Assembly (NCBI GenBank): GCA_965197455.1
Contig: OZ240208.1
Coordinates: 1,798,001 to 1,862,000 of the forward strand
Direction: 5' to 3'
Origin: JAGWBD01 sp965197455
GTDB lineage: Bacteria; Chloroflexota; Anaerolineae; Aggregatilineales; Phototrophicaceae
DNA: 64,000 nucleotides
Shown one piece after another: positions 33,943 to 42,668 of this stretch (position 1 is the first letter of the stretch; every line of letters begins with the position of its first letter). Made by a program: the position numbers and the translations under genes. The notes beneath the pieces are model-generated. The model saw nothing but the letters and a program-made list of their open reading frames with translations. It did not search any database and was not told where the DNA came from.

Positions 33943-35577
33943 TCAGGCGTGGCCCGTCCAGCCTGGCCCGCGCACGACGCGCCCCGGCAGCGCGCCCGTG
34001 TGTTCGCCGTCACGCAGCACCTGCTCACCGTTGACGAAGACATGCTGCATGCCCGTGGCGTAGCGATGCGGCTCCTGCGGCGTGGCGAAATCCTGCACCT
34101 GCGCCGGGTCGAAGACGACGACGTCGGCGAAATAGCCGGCCTTCAGCAGGCCACGTTCGCGCAGCTTCAGGTTCTGCGCCGGCAGCGCGCTCAGGCGGCG
34201 CACAGCCTCTTGCAGCGAGAGCAGGCCCTCGTCACGCACGTACTTGCCGAGCACGCGCGCAAAGGAGCCGTAGGCGCGCGGATGCGGGATGTTGTTGAGG
34301 AAGACGCCTTCCGGCGCCTGTGATTCGGCGTCCGAGCAGAAGCTGACCCAGGGCAATTGCACCTGGCGGCGCAGGTTGTCCTCCGCCATGCCGAAGTACA
34401 TGGTGAAGATGCGGCTCTCATCTTCGATGATGAGATCGATCAGCGTGTCGGCGACGGAGTCGCTGCCGCGTTGCTGCATGATGTCGGCGAGCGTCATGCC
34501 CTGCAGCGCCTGCATGTGCGGCTGGCGCAGGCCGGCCAGCAGGATGTTCTGCGGCGGCAGCATGAGGCCGCGATTCTCCCAGTCGATGCCTGGCTGTGCC
34601 ATCTCGGCGGCGATGCGGGCGCGCAGGGCGGGGTCGCGCAGGCGCGCGATCAGGGCCGTGATGCCGCCCTCGTGGGCCCAGGGCGGGATGCAGGTATCCA
34701 GCCCGGTGCCGGAGAAGGTGTAGGTGTACATGTCGGCCGTGAGCGCCAGACCCTCTGCGCGCGCCATTTCGACAGCGGCGATGGCCATTTCCATCCTGCC
34801 CCAGTTATCGGCGCCGCTGGCCTTCAGGTGGTAGATCTCGGCTGTTGCGCCACTTTCGCGCGCGATGGTGATCAGCTCCTCGACCGCCTCGAGCAGTTGC
34901 GCGCTTTCGTTGCGGATGTGCGAGATGTACATGGCGTCGTGTTCGGCCACCACGCGCGCCAGCTCGATCAACTCGTCGGTCTGCGCGAAGCAGGCCGGCG
35001 CATAGATCAGCGCGGCGGAGAGGCCCATGGCGCCCTCGCGCAGCGCCTGGCGCAGCAAGCGCTTCATCTGCGCCAGCTCGCCTGCAGTGGGCGCGCGATC
35101 GCTGCGGCCCATGGTGTGGATGCGCAGCGTGCTGCTGCCCACGAAGGAGGCGATGTTGCAGGCGACGCCACGATCGTCCAGCCACTCCAGATACTCGCCC
35201 AACGTCGTCCAGCCGACCTCGTAGAGGATGTCGCCCTGCGACATGTAGGAGCCGGGGCCGGCGTCTTTCATGGCCGCGCTGAGCGGGCCCATGGACTCGC
35301 CCTCGCCCATCACCTCCAGCGTCACGCCCTGGCGAATTTCGCTTTGCGAGCGGCCGTCCTCAATGAGCGACTCGTTCGACCAGCTGAGCATGTTGATGAA
35401 GCCGGGAGCGACGGCCAGGCCCGCAACGTCCAGCACGCGGGTCGCGTCCACTGCCGCGTCCGGCGGCAGGACGGCGATGATACGGTCGCCGGCCAGCGCA
35501 AGGTCGGCGCGAACAGGTTCTGCGCCGCTGCCATCGTAGAGCAGGCCCCCGCGCAGCAGCAACTCACAATCCGTCAT
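33943..35577 (-). CDS. D-aminoacylase-like amidohydrolase with altered metal site
   Basis: 544 residues with the N-acyl-D-amino-acid deacylase layout: small beta domain, TIM barrel, C-terminal beta domain ending in YATGMQHVFVNGEQVLRDGE. The first metal motif is changed. Where the family has PGFIDxHxHxD, this protein reads PGFINMLSWSNE with no histidine. The bridging Cys loop (GNCG in the family) is GEGES. Later histidines in ISHIRNES and YHLKASG remain. It may bind metal differently or act on another substrate. The start overlaps the Lgt-like gene by 4 nt. Confidence 0.8.
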   Translation of the reverse strand: MTDCELLLRGGLLYDGSGAEPVRADLALAGDRIIAVLPPDAAVDATRVLDVAGLAVAPGFINMLSWSNESLIEDGRSQSEIRQGVTLEVMGEGESMGPLSAAMKDAGPGSYMSQGDILYEVGWTTLGEYLEWLDDRGVACNIASFVGSSTLRIHTMGRSDRAPTAGELAQMKRLLRQALREGAMGLSAALIYAPACFAQTDELIELARVVAEHDAMYISHIRNESAQLLEAVEELITIARESGATAEIYHLKASGADNWGRMEMAIAAVEMARAEGLALTADMYTYTFSGTGLDTCIPPWAHEGGITALIARLRDPALRARIAAEMAQPGIDWENRGLMLPPQNILLAGLRQPHMQALQGMTLADIMQQRGSDSVADTLIDLIIEDESRIFTMYFGMAEDNLRRQVQLPWVSFCSDAESQAPEGVFLNNIPHPRAYGSFARVLGKYVRDEGLLSLQEAVRRLSALPAQNLKLRERGLLKAGYFADVVVFDPAQVQDFATPQEPHRYATGMQHVFVNGEQVLRDGEHTGALPGRVVRGPGWTGHA

Positions 35578-36317
35578 GCCCGTCTCCTTCGCCTGCGCCA
35601 CAGCGGCCAGGCGCTGCCCAATATCACTGCCAGGTCCAGCCACTGGTCGCTGCGCAGCCCGGCCCACAGGGGCACGCTGTCCGCGCGCAGGAAGCCGATG
35701 AGGAACATGCCGGCGGCCAGCAGCAGCAGGGTCAGCCAGAAGCGGCGTCCTGGCAGCCAGCCGCGTCGGTAGAGCATGCCCGCCAGCAGCAGCGCGGCCA
35801 GCGCCAGCAGCAGCCCCATGAGCGGCGTATTGTAGCGCGGCGCGTATATCGCGTAGACATCTGGCAGCTCGGCCACCAGCAAGGGCGAATGGTTCGCCAG
35901 GGTGTCGACCTCGCGACCGTAGCCACAACCGGCGGCCATGCAGCCGCGCCAGGCGCCCAGGGCCAGCAGCGCCAGCGCCGGCGTCAGCGCGTCCAGCAGC
36001 TCGCGCGCTTCGATGCGGCGCCAGCGCGCGCCCAGCCACAGTCCGCCCAGCGCGCCCGCCAGCGCACTGTGCCACTCAAGGCCGCCGCTGCCCAGGCGCA
36101 GGATGTCCGACGGGACGGCTGCGAAGTGCGCTGCGTGCAGCAGGATGTGTCCGCTGCGCGCCGCCAGCAGGCCGGTTGCCAGCGCCAGCAGGCAGACGTC
36201 GAGCACCGCGCCGGGCCGGCCAGGCCGGTGCCGCAGCGCGACGGCGGCGGACAGCAAGATGGCCAGCGCCAGCGCCAGGCTGAAGGTCTGCACCTGCCAG
36301 GGGCCGATGCCGGTCAT
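35574..36317 (-). CDS. Prolipoprotein diacylglyceryl transferase (Lgt)-like membrane protein
   Basis: 247 residues, seven or so membrane helices. GGLEWHSALAGALGGLWLG, the following WRGCMAAGCGYG and LRSDQWLDL correspond to the conserved Lgt blocks (HGG region, RxGN region, the C-terminal loop), but the canonical Lgt signature is eroded. It could be a paralogue rather than the main Lgt. A basic C-terminus (RRRRRRA) faces the cytoplasm. Coupled by ATGA to the amidohydrolase gene and divergent from the SPFH gene. Confidence 0.65.
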   Translation of the reverse strand: MTGIGPWQVQTFSLALALAILLSAAVALRHRPGRPGAVLDVCLLALATGLLAARSGHILLHAAHFAAVPSDILRLGSGGLEWHSALAGALGGLWLGARWRRIEARELLDALTPALALLALGAWRGCMAAGCGYGREVDTLANHSPLLVAELPDVYAIYAPRYNTPLMGLLLALAALLLAGMLYRRGWLPGRRFWLTLLLLAAGMFLIGFLRADSVPLWAGLRSDQWLDLAVILGSAWPLWRRRRRRA

Positions 36318-36409
36318 GGCGGTTATCCTTTGCTCTGCGGGCTGGCAGCCCAGGCGTTTACATTTACATTAAAAGGGTGCAAGAATCCCCCCTGGCGGTT
36401 GTGGTGCGG

Positions 36410-36437
36410 TTCACAACGGGGTGGCCCGTGCTATAAT
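36410..36437 (+). promoter_or_regulatory. Promoter of the SPFH gene
   Basis: -35 TTCACA (36410-36415), 16-bp spacer, -10 TATAAT (36432-36437). The transcript would start near 36444, giving a leader of about 115 nt with GC-rich inverted repeats. Confidence 0.6.
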
Positions 36438-36560
36438 CGGCAGGATTGTAGCACTTGCCCCGTCCTTTCTTTCACCGGTGGCACCGCGTCACTGGCGCGC
36501 TGTCAGCAAGTCAGCCGCGCAGGGTGCGCGCCGGTGATACAACCTTCAGGAGAAAAAAAC

Positions 36561-37604
36561 ATGGGTGGAATTAGTTCACTGCTGGGCGCGGTGGCCCTCG
36601 TCGGCTTCCTTGTCTTCCTGGGCGGCATCGGCCTGGTCGTGGTGGCGGCCTCGCAGGGTCGCAACTTCCGTAGCGGCGTTTCGCTGGCCGGCATCGGCCT
36701 GGTCCTCGGCCTGGTCTTCAGCGTCGTCAGCCAGGGCATCCTGATCGTCTCACCGCAGGAAGTGGCCGTTATCTTCAATACGATCGATGGTGAGCTGGAA
36801 GTTCCTCCGCGGCTCTCCGGTACCTCGATCGTCATCCCGGTACTGCAGTCTGCTTCCATCTATCCCATCGAGCAGCAAGAATACACCATGTCCAGCGCCC
36901 GTGGCGAAGGCTCGCGCGCCGCCGAGGATGACTCGGTCGAGGGCCGATCGCTGGATGGTCAGGTGGTATTCCTCGACATGACGGTCATTTACAGCATCGA
37001 TCCGTCGCAGGCCAACCTCGTGCATGAACGCTGGCGCAACCGCTATCAGGAGCAGTTCGTGCGACCGACCGTGCGCGGTCTGGCCCGTGACGTCATCTCG
37101 AACTACCGTGCCGAGAACATCTATGGCGTACGCCGCACCGAGGTCCGTGATGGAATCAAGAACATTCTGGGCATCCGCATGTTGGCTGAAGGCCTCGAAC
37201 TCAGCGACCTGATCGTGCGCAACGTCTCCTTCTCCACCGAGTTCGCCAACGCCATCGAGATGCGTGAGATCGCCGAGCAAAGTCTGCTGCGCGAAAATGA
37301 CGAGGCCGAGCGCATACGCGTCCGGGCAGCTGGCGCGCGCGATGCAGAGATCGCCGCGGCAGAAGGTCAAGCCCGGTCCATTGTCCTGCGCGCCGAGGCC
37401 GAGGCCCAGGCACTGCGACTCGTCAGCGAACAGCTGGCCGCCAACCCGACGCTCATCCAGTACGAGTACATTCAGAAACTGGCGGACAACATCAGTCTGG
37501 CGCTGGTGCCTTCCAGCAGCCCCTTCCTCTTCGATTTCGACAGCCTGGCCAGTGCCAACTCCAACTTCGTGCCACCGGAAGTGCCGTCAACCGCCGGTAG
37601 CTAG
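36561..37604 (+). CDS. SPFH/band-7 (prohibitin-like) membrane protein
   Basis: 347 residues. Two hydrophobic segments at the N-terminus (about 5-30 and 40-60), then the SPFH domain (VSPQEVAVIFNTIDGELE to FSTEFANAIEMREIAEQ) and a coiled-coil rich in Ala/Glu (GARDAEIAAAEGQARSIVL). Such proteins form large membrane rings that scaffold proteases. AGGAG precedes the ATG. Two J-proteins and an HtrA-like protease follow on the same strand. Confidence 0.88.
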   Translation: MGGISSLLGAVALVGFLVFLGGIGLVVVAASQGRNFRSGVSLAGIGLVLGLVFSVVSQGILIVSPQEVAVIFNTIDGELEVPPRLSGTSIVIPVLQSASIYPIEQQEYTMSSARGEGSRAAEDDSVEGRSLDGQVVFLDMTVIYSIDPSQANLVHERWRNRYQEQFVRPTVRGLARDVISNYRAENIYGVRRTEVRDGIKNILGIRMLAEGLELSDLIVRNVSFSTEFANAIEMREIAEQSLLRENDEAERIRVRAAGARDAEIAAAEGQARSIVLRAEAEAQALRLVSEQLAANPTLIQYEYIQKLADNISLALVPSSSPFLFDFDSLASANSNFVPPEVPSTAGS

Positions 37605-37684
37605 CAGCGACAGTTTCGCGCGCGGGACGGGCCGCAACCGGGCCCGTTCCGCGCAGCCGCACAACCGGACCCCGGGGATGACTC

Positions 37685-38533
37685 ATGGATCGCGATCCCT
37701 ACCAGGTGCTCGGCGTCAGCCGCAACGCCAGCGAAGAAGACATCAAGAAGGCCTTCCACAAGCTGGCCAAACGCTGGCACCCGGACGCCAACCCGGATAA
37801 ACCCGAGGCCGAGGCGCGCTTCAAGGAAATCAGCAGCGCCTACGAAATTCTTGAAGACCCCGATAAACGCCGTCAGTTCGACCGCTTCGGTCATCGCTTC
37901 GCGGACTTTGGTGACAATGGTGCGCGCGGCGGGCCCGTCCGCGATTTCGACGATGCCAACCTGAACGAGATCTTCGAAGGCATCTTCGGCGGACGCGGGC
38001 GCGGGCGCAGCCGGGCCTCCAAAGGCCAGGACATAGAGCAGCCGCTGCACATCAGCCTGCAGGAAGCCTGGAGCGGGGCCAGTCGCCAGATCCGCCGCAA
38101 GGGGCGCAGCATCAATGTCAACATTCCGCGCGGCGCGCGCGATGGCACGAAAGTGCGCCTCACCGGCGAGGGCGAGCAGGATCCCTTCGGCGGCCCACCG
38201 GGCGATCTCTATCTCATCATTGATGTGCTGACGGATGCGCGTTTCGCGCGCGATGGCGACAACCTGAAGGTCGATGTGCCGCTGGACATGTTCACCGCGC
38301 TGCTGGGTGGCGAGGTGGAAGTGCCCACGCTCTCCGGCAGCGTGCGCCTCAAGGTCCCGCCGGGCACGCAATCCGGCCGTCGCTTCCGCCTGAGCGGCCG
38401 CGGCATGCCGCAACTGCGCAGTTCCGGCGAATTTGGCGACCTGCTCGCGCGCGTCCTCATCACCGTGCCCTCGCGGCTGAACGCCGAACAGCGCCGCCTC
38501 GCCGAGCAACTGCGCGACCTGACCCAGGGTTGA
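37685..38533 (+). CDS. DnaJ-type co-chaperone without zinc finger (CbpA-like)
   Basis: 282 residues. J-domain with the HPD motif in RWHPDANPD (about residues 34-37), a Gly/Arg-rich linker, then the two-lobed C-terminal substrate-binding domain. No Cys-rich zinc region, so type II. It activates an Hsp70 partner. The next gene begins three bases after its stop and encodes a second, larger J-protein. Confidence 0.93.
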   Translation: MDRDPYQVLGVSRNASEEDIKKAFHKLAKRWHPDANPDKPEAEARFKEISSAYEILEDPDKRRQFDRFGHRFADFGDNGARGGPVRDFDDANLNEIFEGIFGGRGRGRSRASKGQDIEQPLHISLQEAWSGASRQIRRKGRSINVNIPRGARDGTKVRLTGEGEQDPFGGPPGDLYLIIDVLTDARFARDGDNLKVDVPLDMFTALLGGEVEVPTLSGSVRLKVPPGTQSGRRFRLSGRGMPQLRSSGEFGDLLARVLITVPSRLNAEQRRLAEQLRDLTQG

Positions 38534-38536
38534 GTT

Positions 38537-40108
38537 GTGGAGCGCGACCCCTACCAGGAGCTTGGCGTCAAGCGCTCTGCCAGCGAAGATGCTATCAAGA
38601 AAGCCTGGCGCAAACAGGTCAAACGCTGGCACCCGGACACAAACCCTGATGACCCGCAGGCGGAAACGCGCACTCAAGCTATAAACAACGCTTACGACAC
38701 CCTGACCGACCCCGCCAAACGTCGCAAGTATGACAGGCGATTCCCCGGGTCCGGTGGCAATGGCGCGCAGAGCACCAAACGAAACTCCAGCACGCCACGC
38801 AAAACCAACGTACAACACAAAAGTCGCGCCAAACAGCGTACTGCGCAAACACCGCTCAAGGGTCAGGACATCGAAAAAACGCTGCGTGTTACCCTGAAGG
38901 AAGCTTGGAGTGGCACGAAACGCAGGGTCGTGCACGACGACGGCCGTCACACGATTTTTATACACGGTATCCCTGAAGGGAACAGAATTCGTTATCCTGG
39001 CAAAGGGGGTTCTGGAGAATATGGTGGCCCGCCTGGCGATCTATATGTCGTCATCCAGGTAACACCGCACAACAAATTCACTCAAGACGACGATAACCTG
39101 AACATCAACATAACAATCGACCACGTGACTGCGCAGCAAGGCGGCAAGATTGATGTGCCGACGATGTCCGGCAACGTGAGCATGACTGTCGAAACGGACA
39201 CCAGAAACGGTCGCAAATACCGTCTAAAAAACCGTGGTATGCCCCGTTACGGACGTGATAATGAATTTGGTGATCTGTTCGTTCACATTACAGTCAAAAA
39301 GCCCGTAGCGACCCGGGGCAACAAACTTGAGCGGCAACTGCGCATCAGCCTGCGGGAAGCCTGGGCCGGAAGCAATCTCCAGAAAACTGTCGGTACGCGC
39401 AATGTCGAATTCACAGTCCCGCGCGGCGCTCGCAATGGCCAGCGTATTCACATCGCCGGCGAAGGCAAGTCGGGTCTCTTCGGCGGGCCGCCTGGTGACC
39501 TCTACTTCGTCATTAACGTGTTGCCTGATGAGCAGTTCAGGCGCGACGGCGATGACCTGTATATCAGGGAAGACATCTTGATCGACCTACGTGCCGCAAT
39601 CAACGGCGGGAAAGTCAATGTGCCGACATTCTATGACAATGTACAGCTCAATATTCCGCCGCGTACGCAGTCCGGGGACATCCTGTCGATGAAGGGCCAC
39701 GGCATGCCGTTAGAATACCGTCCCGACAAATTCGGAGATCTTTACGCTCAGGTCCGCATCCAGGCGCCAGACAGGGACGAATGGGAACCCGGCCGATCCA
39801 CCTATGTCCCTGACGCACCAATTGATTCATGGTACTGGCCACCCAAGCGCTCAAGACCCCATGACGCTCTATATATGAAAATTCAATTTAAGGATGATTG
39901 CTATGACTGGGCCGTGCTGGTGAACAACAGTGAACTGGAATTCCGCGGGCGGGAAAGTCACTACAGCGGAAAATGCCACGCAGATGATAACAGTAAACAG
40001 TCACTGTTGAATGCTGCGGCAAGTGCACGGCAGGAAGTGACTGCGGCATTTCTGAAGCGCATACAAGAAATACAAGCGCTGGATTCAGAAAATGGGAACC
40101 CATTTTAG
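38537..40108 (+). CDS. J-protein with two tandem DnaJ C-terminal domains
   Basis: 523 residues, starting with GTG. J-domain with HPD in RWHPDTNPDD, a basic Ser/Lys-rich linker, then a first CTD (KGQDIEKTLRVTLKEAWSG to about residue 255) and a second CTD (NKLERQLRISLREAWAGS to about residue 410). A C-terminal region of about 110 residues with DDCYDWAVLVNNSELEFRG is unlike known J-protein tails. Ordinary J-proteins have one CTD pair. Base composition is more AT-rich than the preceding CbpA-like gene. The stop overlaps the HtrA start by 17 nt. Confidence 0.85.
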   Translation: MERDPYQELGVKRSASEDAIKKAWRKQVKRWHPDTNPDDPQAETRTQAINNAYDTLTDPAKRRKYDRRFPGSGGNGAQSTKRNSSTPRKTNVQHKSRAKQRTAQTPLKGQDIEKTLRVTLKEAWSGTKRRVVHDDGRHTIFIHGIPEGNRIRYPGKGGSGEYGGPPGDLYVVIQVTPHNKFTQDDDNLNINITIDHVTAQQGGKIDVPTMSGNVSMTVETDTRNGRKYRLKNRGMPRYGRDNEFGDLFVHITVKKPVATRGNKLERQLRISLREAWAGSNLQKTVGTRNVEFTVPRGARNGQRIHIAGEGKSGLFGGPPGDLYFVINVLPDEQFRRDGDDLYIREDILIDLRAAINGGKVNVPTFYDNVQLNIPPRTQSGDILSMKGHGMPLEYRPDKFGDLYAQVRIQAPDRDEWEPGRSTYVPDAPIDSWYWPPKRSRPHDALYMKIQFKDDCYDWAVLVNNSELEFRGRESHYSGKCHADDNSKQSLLNAAASARQEVTAAFLKRIQEIQALDSENGNPF

Positions 40109-41360
40109 CCTCGCGCGACAGCCTGTGAGCGGCCTGCGCCGCGGCCTGATCATCCTGCTGCTCGCGACCGCCGCCTGCCAGTCCCTGCTGGTGTCGCTGC
40201 CGGAGAGCACAGCGACAAACATCACCCTGCCGACCAGCACGCCACCTGTCACTGTCGCGCCACTGCAGCAGGCCCTGCTCGACGCTGCCGACGCCGAATA
40301 CCGCCTGCTGGGCGAACTCTACGAACGCGTCGCGCCCGCCGTCGTCGCCATCAACGCTGTCGATCCGCAAGGCGACGACCCGGGCCAGGGGCGTGGCTCC
40401 GGTTTCCTCATCGACGACGCAGGCCACATCGTCACCAACGCGCATGTGGTGCGTGGCGCAAGCAGTATTGAGGTGACCCTGCACGACGGCCGCATTGCCA
40501 GGGCGACCTTGCGCGGCGCCGACGCTTTCAGCGACCTGGCGGTGCTGCACATCGGTGAGGCCGCCGCGGGACTAACGCCGCTGTCGCTGGCAGATTCTGA
40601 CGCAGTGCGCGCAGGCGAACGCGCTGTCGTCATCGGCAATCCCTTTGGTCTGAACAGCTCGATGACCCAGGGCATCATCAGCGCCACCGGGCGGCAGCTG
40701 CCGCCGCTGCATCTGCTGGATGCTGACCTGCCGCCCGGCTTCAGCAACCCCGCCATCATCCAGGTGGACGCGGCGATTAACGTCGGCAGCTCCGGCGGCC
40801 CGCTGCTCAACTCGCGCGGCGAGGTCATCGGCGTCACCACGGCGATTCGCAGCGCCAGCGGCGTCTTCCAGGGCGTGGGCTTCGCCATCCCGGCCAATAC
40901 CCTGCGCCGGGTTGCGCCCGAGCTCATCGAGAACGGCCGCGTCAGCTATGCCTGGCTGGGCATCTCAACCCTGCGTGAGGAAGACGGCTTCAGCGTGGCC
41001 GCGCTCGTCGAAGCGCTGTCGCTGACGGCCAACCAGGGCGTGCTCGTCGATCGCGTCAGCACGGATTCGCCGGCGCAACTGGCCGGCCTGCGCGGCGGTT
41101 CCCGTCTGCTCACCCTGCGCGGCGTTGAAGTTTGCGCCGGTGGCGACATCATCGTGGCTATCAACGGCCACTTCGTGAACAACCTCGACGAACTGCTCGC
41201 CTGGCTGGTCAGTTACGGCAAGCCCGGCGACGAGGTGACGCTGCTGGTCGTGCGCGGCGACGAGACGCTCGAGCTGCCGCTGGCGCTTGGCTCGCGTCCG
41301 CGCGACGGGGACGAGGCGCCGACAGAATGCCTGGAGCCTGATGATACAACCGGCAATTGA
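40092..41360 (+). CDS. HtrA/DegP-type serine protease, probable lipoprotein
   Basis: 422 residues. Basic N-terminus and hydrophobic helix end in a lipobox (LLATAAC, Cys29). The trypsin-like triad is His in VTNAHVV (about 117), Asp in FSDLAVL (about 150) and Ser in NVGSSGGPLLN (about 234). A PDZ domain follows (about 305-400). It degrades or refolds damaged proteins outside the cytoplasm. The gene follows the SPFH and J-protein genes directly. Confidence 0.9.
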   Translation: MGTHFSLARQPVSGLRRGLIILLLATAACQSLLVSLPESTATNITLPTSTPPVTVAPLQQALLDAADAEYRLLGELYERVAPAVVAINAVDPQGDDPGQGRGSGFLIDDAGHIVTNAHVVRGASSIEVTLHDGRIARATLRGADAFSDLAVLHIGEAAAGLTPLSLADSDAVRAGERAVVIGNPFGLNSSMTQGIISATGRQLPPLHLLDADLPPGFSNPAIIQVDAAINVGSSGGPLLNSRGEVIGVTTAIRSASGVFQGVGFAIPANTLRRVAPELIENGRVSYAWLGISTLREEDGFSVAALVEALSLTANQGVLVDRVSTDSPAQLAGLRGGSRLLTLRGVEVCAGGDIIVAINGHFVNNLDELLAWLVSYGKPGDEVTLLVVRGDETLELPLALGSRPRDGDEAPTECLEPDDTTGN

Positions 41361-41883
41361 GACCGGGCGGCTGTGGCTGCGGCTGCTGGAGACTGACGAC
41401 GCGGAGGCCATCACACGCTACGCCGGCGATCGGCATGTTGCGGCCACAACTCTGGCCATCCCTCATCCCTACAACCTGGAGATGGCGCGTGAATTCATCG
41501 AGCATTCACAGCAGGCCGCGGCCACCGGTGACAAATTCACTTTCGCCCTGACGCGCAAACCGGAGCGGCAACTCATCGGCGTCATCGATTTGCGCCCACA
41601 GCAGGGTCACAGCGCCGAGGTCGGCTACTGGACGGGCGTCCCGTTCCAGGGCCAGGGCTACATGACCGAGGCGCTGAAGGCCGTCATCCATCACGCTTTC
41701 TGCGATCTGGGCCTGCAGAGGGTGTTCGCCTCTCACTTCGCCAGCAATCCAGCCTCCGGCCGCGTCATGCAAAAGGCCGGCATGCGCTACGAGGCTTGCC
41801 TGCGAAAGCACGTCGTTCGCTGGAACCAGGCCCACGACCTGGTTTACTACGGTATTCTGCGCGACGAATATCGGGACGACTGA
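41341..41883 (+). CDS. GNAT acetyltransferase, RimJ/RimL-like
   Basis: 180 residues: TGRLWLRLLETDDAEAI at the start, EVGYWTGVPFQGQGYMTEAL (acetyl-CoA loop) and NPASGRVMQKAGMRYE. This is the RimJ/RimL type that acetylates protein N-termini or small substrates. GGAG before the ATG at 41341 places the start inside the end of the protease gene. Confidence 0.88.
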   Translation: MIQPAIETGRLWLRLLETDDAEAITRYAGDRHVAATTLAIPHPYNLEMAREFIEHSQQAAATGDKFTFALTRKPERQLIGVIDLRPQQGHSAEVGYWTGVPFQGQGYMTEALKAVIHHAFCDLGLQRVFASHFASNPASGRVMQKAGMRYEACLRKHVVRWNQAHDLVYYGILRDEYRDD

Positions 41884-41892
41884 TGCAGGGGC

Positions 41893-42174
41893 CTACAGGA
41901 AAAAGTCGCGCAGGGCTGCGCGCACCGCATCCACGATTTCCTCATGCGTGAAATCCGGCAAACGCCGGATGAGCAGGCTGTCATCCGTGATGGTCAGTTC
42001 GCCAATGCCAGGCACGTTGTCGTAGAGCGTTTGCGCGAGGGTTGAGCCGGTTTCGCCCTCCGCCAGGCTGACATAGTGTTCGCGCCCGGCCGTGGTCAGA
42101 CGCTGATTGGTGTAGATCTCGACAAGGTCCGGCGCCTCGCCTGGCTCGCTCTCGACGGTGACGTACTCGGACAT
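41893..42174 (-). CDS. Nfu_N-like small protein (iron-sulfur scaffold N-domain type)
   Basis: 93 residues. LAQTLYDNVPGIGELTITDD, then SLLIRRLPDFTHEEIVDAVR and ALRDFF, resemble the N-terminal domain of Nfu scaffold proteins (PLAxxLFxIPGVxxVFxxxDFxTVTK). The NifU C-terminal CxxC domain is absent, so it cannot bind a cluster in the usual way. It ends the MOSC gene unit, one base apart. A role linked to sulfur or metal-cofactor handling is an inference. Confidence 0.65.
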   Translation of the reverse strand: MSEYVTVESEPGEAPDLVEIYTNQRLTTAGREHYVSLAEGETGSTLAQTLYDNVPGIGELTITDDSLLIRRLPDFTHEEIVDAVRAALRDFFL

Positions 42175-42175
42175 T

Positions 42176-42634
42176 TCACAGAACCCGGACGGCGTCCCCC
42201 CGGGCGATGCTGCCGTCCTGCACCACGCGCGCCATCATGCCCAGGCGTCCGGCCAGCAGCGTCGGCGAACGCCCCTGGATGCTCTGGAAGCGCTCGCAGC
42301 CGGTGCGCGGCTCCACCAGCTCGACCACGGCCTGCTCGCCAATTTGCAGGCGGGTACCGGCGGCCATAGCCTCGAGCGGCTCGTCAAGGCCGTCGATGAC
42401 CAGTTGCTCGCCCATTTCGCCGGGCCCGGTGCGCAGGCCCTCGGCGCTCAGGGCCTCAAGCATGGCCTGCCCCATGATGTTCAGCTGACGCCTGGGGTGC
42501 CGGCCCTTGCGGTCGCCGCTGATACCGTTGCCGCAGACGAGCTCCGCGCGCTCCAGTACCACGCGCGCGTAATGGTCGGCGGGCGCGGGCGGCACATCCG
42601 CGGGCCGGTACACGATGCTGACGATAGTGGCCAT
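42176..42634 (-). CDS. MOSC-domain protein
   Basis: 152 residues of the MOSC (molybdenum cofactor sulfurase C-terminal) fold: NGISGDRKGRHPRRQLNI, LRTGPGEMGEQLVIDGLD and the conserved Cys in VEPRTGCERFQSI. MOSC domains are thought to carry sulfur for cofactor or metal-cluster assembly. A small Nfu_N-like gene follows one base later, probably co-translated. Confidence 0.85.
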   Translation of the reverse strand: MATIVSIVYRPADVPPAPADHYARVVLERAELVCGNGISGDRKGRHPRRQLNIMGQAMLEALSAEGLRTGPGEMGEQLVIDGLDEPLEAMAAGTRLQIGEQAVVELVEPRTGCERFQSIQGRSPTLLAGRLGMMARVVQDGSIARGDAVRVL

Positions 42635-42668
42635 TGTTCTCCTCCAAAAGGTCGATCCCGGGTGCGCT

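Noticed and set aside
35578..36075. Extension of the amidohydrolase frame upstream of 35577
   Set aside because: It overlaps the Lgt-like gene in another frame and is Arg/Gly-rich without homology; MTDCELLLRGG is the normal family start.
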